Assembly (NCBI RefSeq): GCF_026619415.1
Contig: NZ_JAOVZR010000001.1
Coordinates: 1,488,001-1,552,000, forward strand
DNA length: 64,000 nt
From: Hoeflea algicola
GTDB lineage: Bacteria; Pseudomonadota; Alphaproteobacteria; Rhizobiales; Rhizobiaceae
Reading direction: 5' to 3'
Part shown: piece after piece, positions 28,824 through 37,511 of the stretch
Numbering within the stretch: the stretch's first letter is position 1
Layout: each line of letters opens with the position of its first letter
The notes under the pieces: generated by a model
Told to the model about the DNA's origin: nothing
The model's input: the letters and a program-made list of their open reading frames with translations, nothing else
Databases searched by the model: none
Position numbers and translations under genes: made by a program

Positions 28824-29657
28824 TTAGGCTCGGAAATCCGCTCTAAATGTCTCGGTCGACAATCTTACAAAGTTTTCCAATGGACCCTGCAACTCAAATG
28901 CCCTCGGGCTTTTCCGGAAATCGAAAACCCTGAATAATCGGAATCGTTCAGTTTCCCGTTTTGAAAAATCAAACTCATTGCGACTGATAAAAAACGGCGT
29001 GGTGTTGCTACCAATTGTTGTTTTGACCTCGATAAACTTCTTTTCCCCACGACCATCAAAACTCAGAATATCGTACCCGGCACCATCACCTTCGATTTTT
29101 GACACCCACCGGACGTTTTCCGCGAGATCGTGCCGTTCGATCGCGTGCAAGCATCGTTTTTCGTATTCGAGCGCAATTTCCTCACCAGCTTCGCCCAGAA
29201 GTCTATTCTTCCGGTCACGTTCAACTGGGTCGAATTTGCGTACAAGTTTTTCCATATATTCAGGGATAGACGTTTTCCCGGTCGCCCTTTCAGGCGGCGA
29301 TTCGACAAATAAACCGGCCAAGTCTTCGAGACCCTTCGGCTCAGAAACGGTCTCAAGCGCTCTGACTCTATCTTCGTATTCGATGATCGTTTCGGCCAAA
29401 AGTTTTTGAAAATTCGCCAGAGGAGCAAGTCCGGTCAGCCAATCCAGCCCCATCTCATTCAGCACAGCAGATATGTTTTGAAACTTGAATTCGATTGACG
29501 AAGCGGTACGGCCCGTTTGCTGAGCAAGGTCTCGGTACACGTGAGCTTTTATAAAGGGCTCATTGGCGTTTTGCTTCTCAAGCAGATCAAAATAGGTTGC
29601 CACGCAGAGTTGGACCTCTGACCTTGTCCAGTCCGTTCCGCGCAGACCGTCACTCAC
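28824..29657 (-). CDS. DUF3883-domain protein, restriction-endonuclease-like
   Basis: A 277-residue protein in two parts. Residues 8-95 (DWTRSEVQLCVATYFDLLEK and GRTASSIEFKFQNISAVLNE) match an N-terminal domain often found on HNH and modification-dependent restriction proteins. Residues about 155-250 are DUF3883 with a PD-(D/E)XK-like active site: GEAGEEIALEYEKR, then GYDILSFDGRGEKKFIEVKTT, where Asp, Glu and Lys are all present, and NEFDFSKRE. Base use is clearly poorer in GC than the neighbours, suggesting transfer. It stands alone. A role in phage or foreign DNA defence is inferred from the domains only. Confidence 0.72.
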   Translation of the reverse strand: MSDGLRGTDWTRSEVQLCVATYFDLLEKQNANEPFIKAHVYRDLAQQTGRTASSIEFKFQNISAVLNEMGLDWLTGLAPLANFQKLLAETIIEYEDRVRALETVSEPKGLEDLAGLFVESPPERATGKTSIPEYMEKLVRKFDPVERDRKNRLLGEAGEEIALEYEKRCLHAIERHDLAENVRWVSKIEGDGAGYDILSFDGRGEKKFIEVKTTIGSNTTPFFISRNEFDFSKRETERFRLFRVFDFRKSPRAFELQGPLENFVRLSTETFRADFRA

Positions 29658-29766
29658 TTCACACCACCCGTCATTAATTCAGCTCGTCTCCAGCCTTAAA
29701 ACATGCTGCCTTAATACATTGAAATAGAAAAGAGTGGGTCAGCAGGTGGGTATCTATCGACCATTC

Positions 29767-29797
29767 TAAAATCCTTGTCAGCCCTTAAAATCCTTGT
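29767..29797. repeat. Short direct repeat near the DUF3883 gene
   Basis: The 12 bases TAAAATCCTTGT occur at 29767-29778 and again at 29786-29797, 19 bases apart, in an AT-rich gap upstream of the DUF3883 gene. It may mark an insertion boundary or a binding site. Confidence 0.3.
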
Positions 29798-29829
29798 GGC
29801 AGAATGAGGCCTGTTATTCGCACGACGCT

Positions 29830-30519
29830 CTACCCCTCACAAATCCGGTTGAAATCATCCCATTCGAGGATTTCGCTGGCCTCTCCGGTGCGCGCAAGTG
29901 CGGTGCGATCGAGATTGAGGGCGATGGCCTGGCCCAGCCGCGCCAGTTTGACGCCGCGAAACTTGCGCAACGGCCCGGCAAGCAGCGGCGTGAGCCAGGG
30001 CCAGACGGCAAGCGTCAGTGCCTGGCTGACGCCGTAGCGGTTGGTTGGAGTCAGGATCATGCTCGGGTGAAACAGGCTTAGCCGCGCAAATTCGAGTGCT
30101 AAAAGCCCGCGTTCCAGTTCGCCCTTGCTGCGCAGATAGAAGGATTTCGATGTGGCGTCGGCACCCACCGAACTCAGCAATTGAAAATGCCCGACCCCGG
30201 CCTCGCGACAGGCGAGGCCGAACGCCAGCGGAAGATCGCGGTCGATCCTGAGAAATTGCGCACGGCCTTCCTTCGAGGGCTGGCCGACACCAAGCGTGCA
30301 GATCGCGTGGCTGTGGCCGGCCAGCAGATGCCGGTAGCTTTCGGGATCGGTGACATCGGCCACATGCTGGCTGACTTTCGCGCTCGATGATCCCTCATAG
30401 CGCTGCCGCCCGATCAGCGTGATGCCCGCGACGCTGTCCATGCCAAGCAGCGCCTTGACCACCTCGCCGCCCACGGCGCCGGTCGCGCCGATCATCACCA
30501 CCTGTTTGCCGTCCGCCAT
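29830..30519 (-). CDS. NAD(P)-binding atypical SDR protein
   Basis: A 229-residue Rossmann protein of the NmrA/TIP30-like kind: MIGATGAVGGEVVKALLG at the N-terminus, then GHSHAICTLGVGQPS and GVGHFQLLSSVGAD, with YLRSKGELERGL giving the Tyr-x3-Lys pair. Members are reductases or redox-sensing proteins. It is divergent from a TetR gene, and an 18-base palindrome lies between the two starts (30519 and 30606), so it is probably a target of that regulator. Confidence 0.83.
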   Translation of the reverse strand: MADGKQVVMIGATGAVGGEVVKALLGMDSVAGITLIGRQRYEGSSSAKVSQHVADVTDPESYRHLLAGHSHAICTLGVGQPSKEGRAQFLRIDRDLPLAFGLACREAGVGHFQLLSSVGADATSKSFYLRSKGELERGLLALEFARLSLFHPSMILTPTNRYGVSQALTLAVWPWLTPLLAGPLRKFRGVKLARLGQAIALNLDRTALARTGEASEILEWDDFNRICEG

Positions 30520-30572
30520 TCTGCACTCCGATTGGATTTCGGGTTGAAACAAACGCCGCCAACGCCTATTGG

Positions 30573-30590
30573 GTAATGAATATTCATTAC
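30573..30590. promoter_or_regulatory. 18-base palindromic operator between divergent genes
   Basis: GTAATGAATATTCATTAC is a perfect palindrome. It sits 54 bases from the NAD(P)-binding gene start and 16 bases before the TetR start, in an 86-base divergent promoter region. TetR proteins bind such palindromes, so this is the likely autoregulatory operator. Confidence 0.65.
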
Positions 30591-30605
30591 TGGAATTGCT
30601 GTCTG

Positions 30606-31181
30606 ATGCCAAGACCCACCGCCGAACAAATCCGAACCCGCATCCACGAGGCGCTGGTGCGCGAAGTCGCGGAAAAAGGCATTGGCGCGGTCTCCGTCGG
30701 TCATGTCGCCAAGCGGGCCCGCATTTCGCCGGGCACCATCTATCTGCATTTCGACAGCAAGGAGGACATGCTCCAGAAGGTCTATCTGGAGATCAAGACC
30801 GAGTTTCACGGCATCATCGTTGCCGCCCAAGACGAGCCCTGTTCCCGCGCCATGATCCGCCGCATGTGGCGCGACCTGTTCGATTTCGTCTCGGCCCACC
30901 CGCATGATTTCCAGTTCGTTGAATATGCCGGCGCCGCCCAGGTGCTGACCGCCGCGCAAAGCCGCAGCATCGGCTACATGCAGGCCGAAATCGCCGCCAT
31001 GCTGCAGCGCGCGGTCGATGACGGCACGCTGGCGCCGCTGCCGATCGCCACGCTCACGGTGCTGCTGGTCGCCCCCGCCATGCATCTGGCCCGCACCGCG
31101 CTGCTTGCGGGCCGCGCCGTCCAGAAATCCGAAATCGACCTCACCTTCGAGCGCGTCTGGATCGGCGTAAGCGCGCACTAA
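30606..31181 (+). CDS. TetR-family regulator
   Basis: A 191-residue regulator. The N-terminal helix-turn-helix reads GIGAVSVGHVAKRARISPGT followed by IYLHFDSKEDMLQKVY, as in all TetR proteins; the C-terminal half is a helical ligand-binding domain. ATG 30606 (MPRPTAEQIRTRI) is preferred to an upstream one inside the palindrome. It precedes an SDR gene by 34 bases on the same strand, and both flanking oxidoreductase genes are its likely targets. Confidence 0.9.
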   Translation: MPRPTAEQIRTRIHEALVREVAEKGIGAVSVGHVAKRARISPGTIYLHFDSKEDMLQKVYLEIKTEFHGIIVAAQDEPCSRAMIRRMWRDLFDFVSAHPHDFQFVEYAGAAQVLTAAQSRSIGYMQAEIAAMLQRAVDDGTLAPLPIATLTVLLVAPAMHLARTALLAGRAVQKSEIDLTFERVWIGVSAH

Positions 31182-31215
31182 CATTGAAACTTGCCCCAAC
31201 CGTCAGGAATTCGTC

Positions 31216-32073
31216 ATGCAGAAGATCGTCCTCATCACCGGCACCTCCACCGGTCTCGGCATCGAGCTGTCGGTGCAGGCCGCCCAGGCCGGCCACAAGG
31301 TCTACGCCACGATGCGCAATCTCGATAAGCGCGCAGCCCTTGATCAGGCCGCCAGCGACGCCGGTGTCAGCCTCAACGTGCTGCAGCTTGATGTGCAGGA
31401 CAGCGCCAGCATCGCCAGCGCGGTCGACACCATTATGGCCGAGAATGGCCATATCGATGTGCTGATTAACAATGCCGGCGCCGGCTTCGTCCGCTCCACC
31501 GAGCAGGCGAGCGAAGCCGAAATCGGCTGGGTGATGGATGTCAATTTCATGGGCGTGGTCCGCTGCACCAAGGCGGTGCTGCCGCATATGCGCGCCCGCC
31601 GCCAGGGCCATGTCATCGCCATCTCCTCGGTCGGCGGGCTGGTCGGCCAGCCGTTCAACGAGATCTACTGCGCGGCCAAATTCGCCGTCGAAGGCTACAT
31701 GGAATCGCTTGCGAGCTACGTAACGCCCTCCTTCGGCCTCGATTTCAGCGTGGTCGAACCCGGCGGCATCACCTCCGAATTTGCCAACAACGTGCTCAAG
31801 CAGGTGAGCGAGACCGGCGGCATGCTCGAGGACGAGTACCTGCCGATCCTGCAGAAATACATCGGTGGTGCAGAAAGCCGGCGCGACCAGAACATCTACC
31901 AGACCGCCCAGGAGGTCGCCGCCGTGGCGATTGACTGCATTGCGGCCGAAAACCCGCCGATCCGGATCCGCACCTCCGAATGGGCCGAACAGTTCTGTTC
32001 GCTCAAGACCGGGCTCGATCCCGACGGGCGCAAGCAGCAGGCGGCCGTCATCGCCCAATTCCTCGGCGACTAA
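31216..32073 (+). CDS. SDR-family oxidoreductase
   Basis: A 285-residue classical short-chain dehydrogenase. It has TGTSTGLGIE for NAD(P) binding, NNAGAGF, the serine of IAISSVGG and YCAAK, which gives the catalytic Tyr-x3-Lys. The C-terminus (SEWAEQFCSLKTGLDPDGRK) is typical of a subgroup acting on unknown carbonyls. Likely in one transcript with the TetR gene. Confidence 0.9.
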   Translation: MQKIVLITGTSTGLGIELSVQAAQAGHKVYATMRNLDKRAALDQAASDAGVSLNVLQLDVQDSASIASAVDTIMAENGHIDVLINNAGAGFVRSTEQASEAEIGWVMDVNFMGVVRCTKAVLPHMRARRQGHVIAISSVGGLVGQPFNEIYCAAKFAVEGYMESLASYVTPSFGLDFSVVEPGGITSEFANNVLKQVSETGGMLEDEYLPILQKYIGGAESRRDQNIYQTAQEVAAVAIDCIAAENPPIRIRTSEWAEQFCSLKTGLDPDGRKQQAAVIAQFLGD

Positions 32074-32198
32074 ATCCGGTCGCTCCGAGGCCGTATCCAT
32101 TTATCCATGCACGCGGCCCTTTACAGCGTCATCGCGGCTGCCGATACTGCGTGCAACGCAGGATGGAGCGCCGCAAACCAGCGGCAAGGGAGGTTGAA

Positions 32199-32810
32199 AT
32201 GCAACGCTTGGCGGTATTTTTCGGATTGATCTGGTTTGCTCTTGCCGGCAGCGTGGGCTACGCGCAAGACAGCGAAGTGGTGGTCAAGATCCGCCCCGAC
32301 ATCGCCAGCGTCGAGGTCAACACCGCCGATGGCCCGGTAACCATCGAACGCATTCAGGACACCGAGCACGAGATCACCGGCTATTTCGCCCAGACCTCGC
32401 GCGCCTGCCCGCCGTTCTGCATCCAGCCGTTTCAGGTTGCCGAAGGCGTCGCTACCATCGGTGAGCTGGAAATGCTCGATTTGCTGGCCGACAATCAGGC
32501 TCTGGTCATCGACGCCCGCACCATCGACTGGCACGCAGGGGAAACCATTCCCGGCTCGCTCAACATTCCCTACACCGAGATCGCTGATCGTCTGGGTGAA
32601 CTCGGCTGCACCAGAACCGGCGAGGCGTGGGACTGCGCAAATGCTGCCCCTGTCGCGCTCTATTGCAACGGCCTGTGGTGCAGCCAGTCGCCCACCGCCA
32701 TCCGCGCGATGCTGCGTGAAGGCTACCCGGCGGAGCGTATTTCCTACTATCGCGGCGGCATGCAGTCCTGGAAAATTCTCGGCCTGACCACGGTCGAAGG
32801 CGGTCTCTGA
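32199..32810 (+). CDS. Periplasmic rhodanese-domain protein
   Basis: A 203-residue exported protein. The signal peptide MQRLAVFFGLIWFALAGSVG ends near YAQ. A first part has a Cys pair in RACPPFCIQPFQ; the rhodanese domain follows with DARTIDWHAGETIPGSLNIPY and the active-site loop YCNGLWCSQS, Cys first. Rhodaneses carry sulfur as persulfide; the extra cysteine in the loop is unusual. AAGGGAGG gives a strong start at 32199. Confidence 0.85.
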   Translation: MQRLAVFFGLIWFALAGSVGYAQDSEVVVKIRPDIASVEVNTADGPVTIERIQDTEHEITGYFAQTSRACPPFCIQPFQVAEGVATIGELEMLDLLADNQALVIDARTIDWHAGETIPGSLNIPYTEIADRLGELGCTRTGEAWDCANAAPVALYCNGLWCSQSPTAIRAMLREGYPAERISYYRGGMQSWKILGLTTVEGGL

Positions 32811-32840
32811 GAGGTTATCGCAGCGGCCCGACGCCCGCGC

Positions 32841-33722
32841 TTATCTGAAGGTCTCCGCCAGGTGATCAATCAGCGCCCGTATCCGCGCGGTCAGGTGACG
32901 GCCGGGAGGATAGACCGCGTAGAGCGCCATGGTGGTCACCTCGAGCTCGGGAAAGAGCAGCTCCAGTTCGCCGCTGGCGATGAACGGCGCCACGGCGTAA
33001 TGCGGGCACCGGGCGATCCCCAGCCCGCCGATCGCCATATGCGTGAGCGCCCGCGGCGAATTGGCGTGAAACGAGCCATCGACATGAACCAGAACCTGCT
33101 TGCCGCCGATCCGGAACAGCCAGTCCTGCGGGGTGGCCGAGGTCTTCTGGATCAGGCAATTGTGGGTCGCCAGTCCGTAAGCGTCAGACGGCCGACCGTG
33201 CCGGGCCAGATAGTCCGGCGCCGCCACCACCACCATGCGCATGTCCATCAGCTTGCGCGCCACCAGGCTTGAATCCTTCAGCGCCCCGAACCGAACCGCG
33301 ATATCGATCCCCTCCTCGACGATCGCCACATGCTGGTCCGACAGGTGCATGTCGAGCGAGACCTTCGGATGGGCGAGCTGAAACGGCCGGATTGCATTGA
33401 CCAGCTCAAGACTGCCAAACCCGGTCGGCGCGGTCAGCCGGATCGGCCCGGCCAGTTCGGATTGGCGCTCCTGCACCAGCCCTTCCAATTCGTCGAACTG
33501 GTCGAGCAAGGGCACACATCGCTCGAAATAGGCCCGTCCGGTCTCGGTCAGCGAGACACTGCGCGTGGTCCGGTTGAGCAGTTGCGCGCCGAGTTGCTCC
33601 TCAAGCTGCCGCACCTGTTTGCTGGCGAGCTTGGTGCTGATCCCCAACCGCCGCGCCCCCGAGGTGAAGGAGTGCTGCGCCGCCACCGCGGCGAATGTCC
33701 GCATTGCGCCGATCCTGTCCAT
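32841..33722 (-). CDS. LysR-family regulator
   Basis: A 293-residue LysR protein (MDRIGAMRTFAAVAAQHSF, then GARRLGISTKLASKQVRQLE for the helix-turn-helix, and TTRSVSLTETGRAYFERC), with a type 2 periplasmic-binding fold behind. This subgroup (first residues MDRI.AM..F) often controls a divergent gene; here it is divergent from a glutathione S-transferase gene 141 bases away. Start 33722 is preferred to an in-frame TTG at 33743. Confidence 0.9.
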   Translation of the reverse strand: MDRIGAMRTFAAVAAQHSFTSGARRLGISTKLASKQVRQLEEQLGAQLLNRTTRSVSLTETGRAYFERCVPLLDQFDELEGLVQERQSELAGPIRLTAPTGFGSLELVNAIRPFQLAHPKVSLDMHLSDQHVAIVEEGIDIAVRFGALKDSSLVARKLMDMRMVVVAAPDYLARHGRPSDAYGLATHNCLIQKTSATPQDWLFRIGGKQVLVHVDGSFHANSPRALTHMAIGGLGIARCPHYAVAPFIASGELELLFPELEVTTMALYAVYPPGRHLTARIRALIDHLAETFR

Positions 33723-33803
33723 GTGTCCCCGCCTCCGGATCAATTACTATCGCCATTTTGTACATGATCATTCGCAAAGGCAATGGATTATCGCCAGCAT
33801 TTC

Positions 33804-33830
33804 GGTTTGCTAAATCTGCATCTGCAAACC
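33804..33830 (+). promoter_or_regulatory. Inverted repeat between LysR and GST genes
   Basis: GGTTTGC at 33804-33810 and GCAAACC at 33824-33830 are perfect arms 13 bases apart, 33 bases before the GST start. The shape fits a LysR binding site with a T-N11-A-like core; it could also be a leader hairpin. Confidence 0.4.
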
Positions 33831-33863
33831 AAACGCACCATCCCCACCGTAAAAGGTAAACCC

Positions 33864-34484
33864 ATGTCTCAGGCGATACGAATTCACAGCTTCCCCAAAT
33901 CCGGCCACGCGCACCGGGTACGTCTGTTTGCCAATCTTGCCGGCATCGCACATGAAGTGATCGAGGTCGATCTGCCCGCCGGCGAACACAAGAAGCCGCC
34001 TTTCCTGGCGCTCAACCCCGCCGGTCAGGTGCCGGTGATTGAGGATGGCGACACGGTGATTGCCGATTCCAACGCCATTCTGGTCTATCTCGCCCGAAAA
34101 TATGCGCCGTCCTATTTGCCCACCGACCCGGCAGCCGAAGCCGAAGTGCAGAAATTTCTCAGCCTCGCCGCTGGCGACCTGGCCTTTGGCCCGGCGGCCG
34201 CACGCATGATTACCGTCTTCAATGCTCCGCTCGATCCTGAGGCCTGCAAGGCAACGGCAGCCAAGCTGCTCGGCCTGCTCGAAACGCTGATGGAAGGTCG
34301 CCAGTTTCTGGTCGGCGAGCGGCCCACAATCGCCGATGTGGCAATCTACTCCTACACGGCGCACGCGCCCGAAGGTGGTATTTCGCTCGAGCCCTACCCC
34401 AACGTTCGCCGATTGCTCAAGAATATCGAGGCACTGGACGGTTTCGTTCCGATGCCCTCAACCAAGGTCGGTCTGGCTGCCTAA
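33864..34484 (+). CDS. Glutathione S-transferase family protein
   Basis: A 206-residue GST: thioredoxin-like N-terminal domain (HSFPKSGHAHRVRLFANLAG, NPAGQVPVIEDGDTVIADSN with cis-Pro and the glutathione-binding Glu/Asp-Ser) and a helical C-terminal domain (RPTIADVAIYSYTAHAPEGG). Conjugates or reduces electrophiles with glutathione. Divergent LysR gene likely controls it. Start 33864 matches the fold start. Confidence 0.88.
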   Translation: MSQAIRIHSFPKSGHAHRVRLFANLAGIAHEVIEVDLPAGEHKKPPFLALNPAGQVPVIEDGDTVIADSNAILVYLARKYAPSYLPTDPAAEAEVQKFLSLAAGDLAFGPAAARMITVFNAPLDPEACKATAAKLLGLLETLMEGRQFLVGERPTIADVAIYSYTAHAPEGGISLEPYPNVRRLLKNIEALDGFVPMPSTKVGLAA

Positions 34485-34601
34485 GCCTCACCGTCTGCCT
34501 CGCCCCCGATCCCGGATACCGTCCTCCGGAGGAGGGAGACCGGAAAGCTCCCCCGGCTTTCCGGCGGCGAGGCTTTATCACCACCTTCCGCGAGACCCCA
34601 A

Positions 34602-36706
34602 ATGCACCCCGACAAAGAAACGCAGCCCGACGTTTCGCCATTTCATGACGGCGAACAGCGTATGCAGGCACGCATCGACAAACGCGAGACGGCGGAGCAG
34701 TTCGGACAACGCTTCATTCGAACGTTTCTGCTCGACCAGCACCGGACATTTTTTGCCCAACTTCGGTTCCTGGTGGTGGGCGGCGTCGATGCCGATGACT
34801 GGCCCTGGGCATCGGTCCTCACCGGTCAGCCGGGCTTCCTGTCAACACCGGACACGACCACCATCTCGGTTCGCGCGACAGCCGCGGGTACCGACCCGCT
34901 GCATGGCACGATCAAATCCGGCGCGAAACTTGGCCTGCTTGGCATTGATCCATCGACACGCCGCCGCAACCGCCTGAACGGCCAGGTGACGTCAACGGAT
35001 GCCACCGGTTTCACTCTCGCCGTCGACCAGTCATTCGGCAATTGTCCGCAATATATTCAAAGCCGCACGCTCGATACTGATCACACGCCCGCGCAATCAG
35101 GTACCGAGATTGGCGTTCAGACCTTCCGTGAATTCGATGACAAGGCTCGCGCCATGATTGGCGCCGCTGACACCTTCTTTGTATCCAGCTACGACCGCAC
35201 CGCAACACAGTCCCCCGCCGAGGGTGTCGATGTCTCCCATCGCGGCGGCAAACCAGGTTTTGTTCGGATCGAAGCCAACACGCTGACGATCCCTGATTAC
35301 AGCGGCAATCATTACTTCAATACGCTTGGCAATTTCCTCGTCAACCCGAAGGCCGGGCTGCTCTTTGCTGATTTCCAATCCGGCGATCTTCTCCACCTCA
35401 CCGGCACGGTGGAATTGTTGCCCGAGGATGACCCGCAGGTTGTTGCCTTCGAAGGCGCTGAACGGGCCTGGCGGTTCACACTCGATCACGGCTGCTGGCG
35501 GCAAAACGCGCTACCGATCCGCTACGAATTCGAGGCCTACGCGCCAAGCACGCTGATGACGGGCAATTGGCAGCAACAGTTACAAGCCACGGAAAGCCAA
35601 ATTGCAGACAGCGACCGCCATGCCTGGCGGCCATTCCGGGTCGCAGCTGTCGAAGACGAAAGTTCGGTAATCCGGTCATTCTATCTCGAACCCGCCGATG
35701 GCGGCGGACTTGCGCCGTTTCAGGCCGGCCAGTTCCTCACCATTCGCATCGCCCCCGAAAGCGACGAACCGCCTTACGTCCGCACCTACACGGTGTCATC
35801 GGCGCCTCAGGACCCGCATTACCGCATTTCCGTCAAGCGCGAGGAGCATGGTCAGGCATCATGCTATCTGCATGAGGCAGTCGGCCCCGGATACCTGGTC
35901 GAGATCAAGGCGCCCACAGGCACCTTCTTCATCGATCCGACCATCAAACGGCCGGCGGTGCTGATTGCCGGCGGTGTCGGTATCACACCCATGATTTCCA
36001 TGGCCCGGCACGTCGTCAATCAGGGCATGCCAGCGGGCAACCCGCGTCCGCTGACGATACTGCATGCAACCCGGGACACCCACGAGCGCGCCTTCGGCAA
36101 GACCTTTCACGACCTCGAAATCCAGACGGCGGGCAAAATCCGATACTTCTCATTCGTCAACCGGCCGCGGGCGGGCGACAAACCCGGCATCGATTTCACC
36201 AGCACCGGCCACATCACCAAAGAGGTGCTGAGACAAATACTGCCGCTTGATGATTATGATTTCTACCTCTGCGGCCCACCGCCATTCATGCAGGCAATTT
36301 ACGATGCTCTACGCATGCTTGGAGTGCACGACGCGCGTATTCATGCCGAAGCCTTCGGTCCGGCGTCGTTGCACCGCACCGCTGATGCGGGAGCGCAGCC
36401 CCCTCCCCGACGATCCCCGTTGATGAAGTCGAGGAGGCCGAAGAGGCTGTCATTGTCTTCGCCGCCTCCGGGGTCGAGCATGCCTGGACCAAAGCCGATG
36501 GCCCCATCCTTGAATTCGCCGAGGCGCATGGCCTCAACCCTGATTTCGGTTGCCGCCAAGGCAGCTGCGGCAGTTGCGCGACCAAGCTGAGTTCCGGATC
36601 GGTCATCTACCGCAACGAACCGGAGGCCGACCGGGCCGACGACGAGATCCTCATCTGCTGCGCAGTCCCGGTAAAGGGTTCGGCAAGAATCGAGATCGAG
36701 CTTTAA
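34602..36706 (+). pseudogene. PNPOx-like / flavin reductase / 2Fe-2S ferredoxin fusion with a frameshift
   Basis: Three domains in order. Residues about 30-290 are a pyridoxamine-phosphate-oxidase-like flavin domain (FLVVGGVDADDWPWASVLTG, GLLFADFQSGDLLHLTG). Residues about 335-590 are a reductase (FAD: RTYTVSSAP; NAD: AGGVGITPM and CGPPPFM). The last 90 are ferredoxin ([13 protein letters not shown] with the fourth Cys in ILICCAVP). The frame breaks in a run of five C at 36399-36403. Adding one C joins AQPPSPTIPVDEVEE and gives 701 residues ending at 36706; without it the frame ends at 36590 in nonsense. Family members are thought to be self-sufficient redox enzymes of unknown substrate. Two-gene unit with the next gene is likely. 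Confidence 0.85.
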
Positions 36707-36741
36707 TACGCAGCCGAGTTTTCACTACAAGGAGAAACCCC

Positions 36742-37209
36742 ATGAACGCCCGCCCACTCACACCTCCTTTCACCGAAGAGACCGCACGCCAGAAGGTCAG
36801 GCTCGCCGAAGACGGCTGGAACGGACGCAATCCGGCCAAGGTGGCGCTTGCCTACACGGAAGATACGAAATGGCGCAACCGCACCAGTTTCGTAACCAGT
36901 CGCACCGAAGCGGAGGCGTTCCTGGTCGGCAAGTGGGACCGAGAGCTGGAGTATCGGCTGATCAAGGAAATGTGGGCCTATACCGACAACCGCATCGCCG
37001 TCCGCTATGCCTATGAATGGCACGACGACAGCGGCAACTGGTTCCGCTCTTACGGCAATGAAAACTGGGAATTCAATCAGGACGGCCTGATGGAAAACCG
37101 GTTCTCCTCGATCAACGATCTGCCCATCAGCGAAGCCGAGCGAAAGTTCCGCTGGCCCTTGGGTCCGCGCCCGGCCGATCACCCCGGGCTTACCGACCTC
37201 GGTCTGTAG
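36742..37209 (+). CDS. DUF1348 (NTF2-like) family protein
   Basis: A 155-residue protein of the DUF1348 family within the SnoaL/NTF2 fold: [40 protein letters not shown] and [20 protein letters not shown]. No catalytic role is known. AAGGAG lies eight bases before ATG 36742. It follows the PNPOx fusion gene by 35 bases on the same strand. Confidence 0.88.
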   Translation: MNARPLTPPFTEETARQKVRLAEDGWNGRNPAKVALAYTEDTKWRNRTSFVTSRTEAEAFLVGKWDRELEYRLIKEMWAYTDNRIAVRYAYEWHDDSGNWFRSYGNENWEFNQDGLMENRFSSINDLPISEAERKFRWPLGPRPADHPGLTDLGL

Positions 37210-37218
37210 CCGGGTTGG

Positions 37219-37257
37219 GGCCAGGTGGGGTGTGTGGCCATTCCACCCCGCCTGGCC
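37219..37257 (+). terminator. Stem-loop after the DUF1348 gene
   Basis: GGCCAGGTGGGGTG at 37219-37232 pairs with CACCCCGCCTGGCC at 37244-37257 (13 of 14), loop 11 bases. No T run follows, so it is a weak or factor-dependent terminator. Confidence 0.4.
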
Positions 37258-37260
37258 GAC

Positions 37261-37380
37261 CTATCGATGGATGAAATGCATCCGGTTGAATTGCTTCTGG
37301 ATGGCCGCGGTTTCCGCTGACATTTCTTCCGGCGCGTTGTCGGTGAGCGCCCGGACAGCGAGATCCGCCAACCGCTTCAA
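37261..37380 (-). CDS. Short coding-like remnant of 39 residues
   Basis: A frame from TTG 37380 to TAG at 37261 reads MKRLADLAVRALTDNAPEEM and ends in QKQFNRMHFIHR. Its third codon positions are strongly G/C, as in real genes here, but there is an in-frame stop just upstream and no family match. It may be the end of a deleted gene or a true small protein. Confidence 0.3.
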   Translation of the reverse strand: MKRLADLAVRALTDNAPEEMSAETAAIQKQFNRMHFIHR

Positions 37381-37448
37381 TCGCTCAGGCTAACGCCCAG
37401 CGCTCCGATTAGCAGCCAGCAAAGCCGCGCAGTCGCCGACCACACTGC

Positions 37449-37478
37449 AAAAAAACGAGCCGCCATGGTGGCGACTCG
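37449..37478 (-). terminator. Rho-independent terminator after gcdH
   Basis: On the minus strand CGAGTCGCCA pairs with TGGCGGCTCG around a CCA loop (one mismatch), followed by seven T (plus strand A run 37449-37455). It is 33 bases past the gcdH stop. Confidence 0.85.
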
Positions 37479-37511
37479 TCCTGTTCATAAAGGCTCGGAT
37501 TTCAGAACGGC

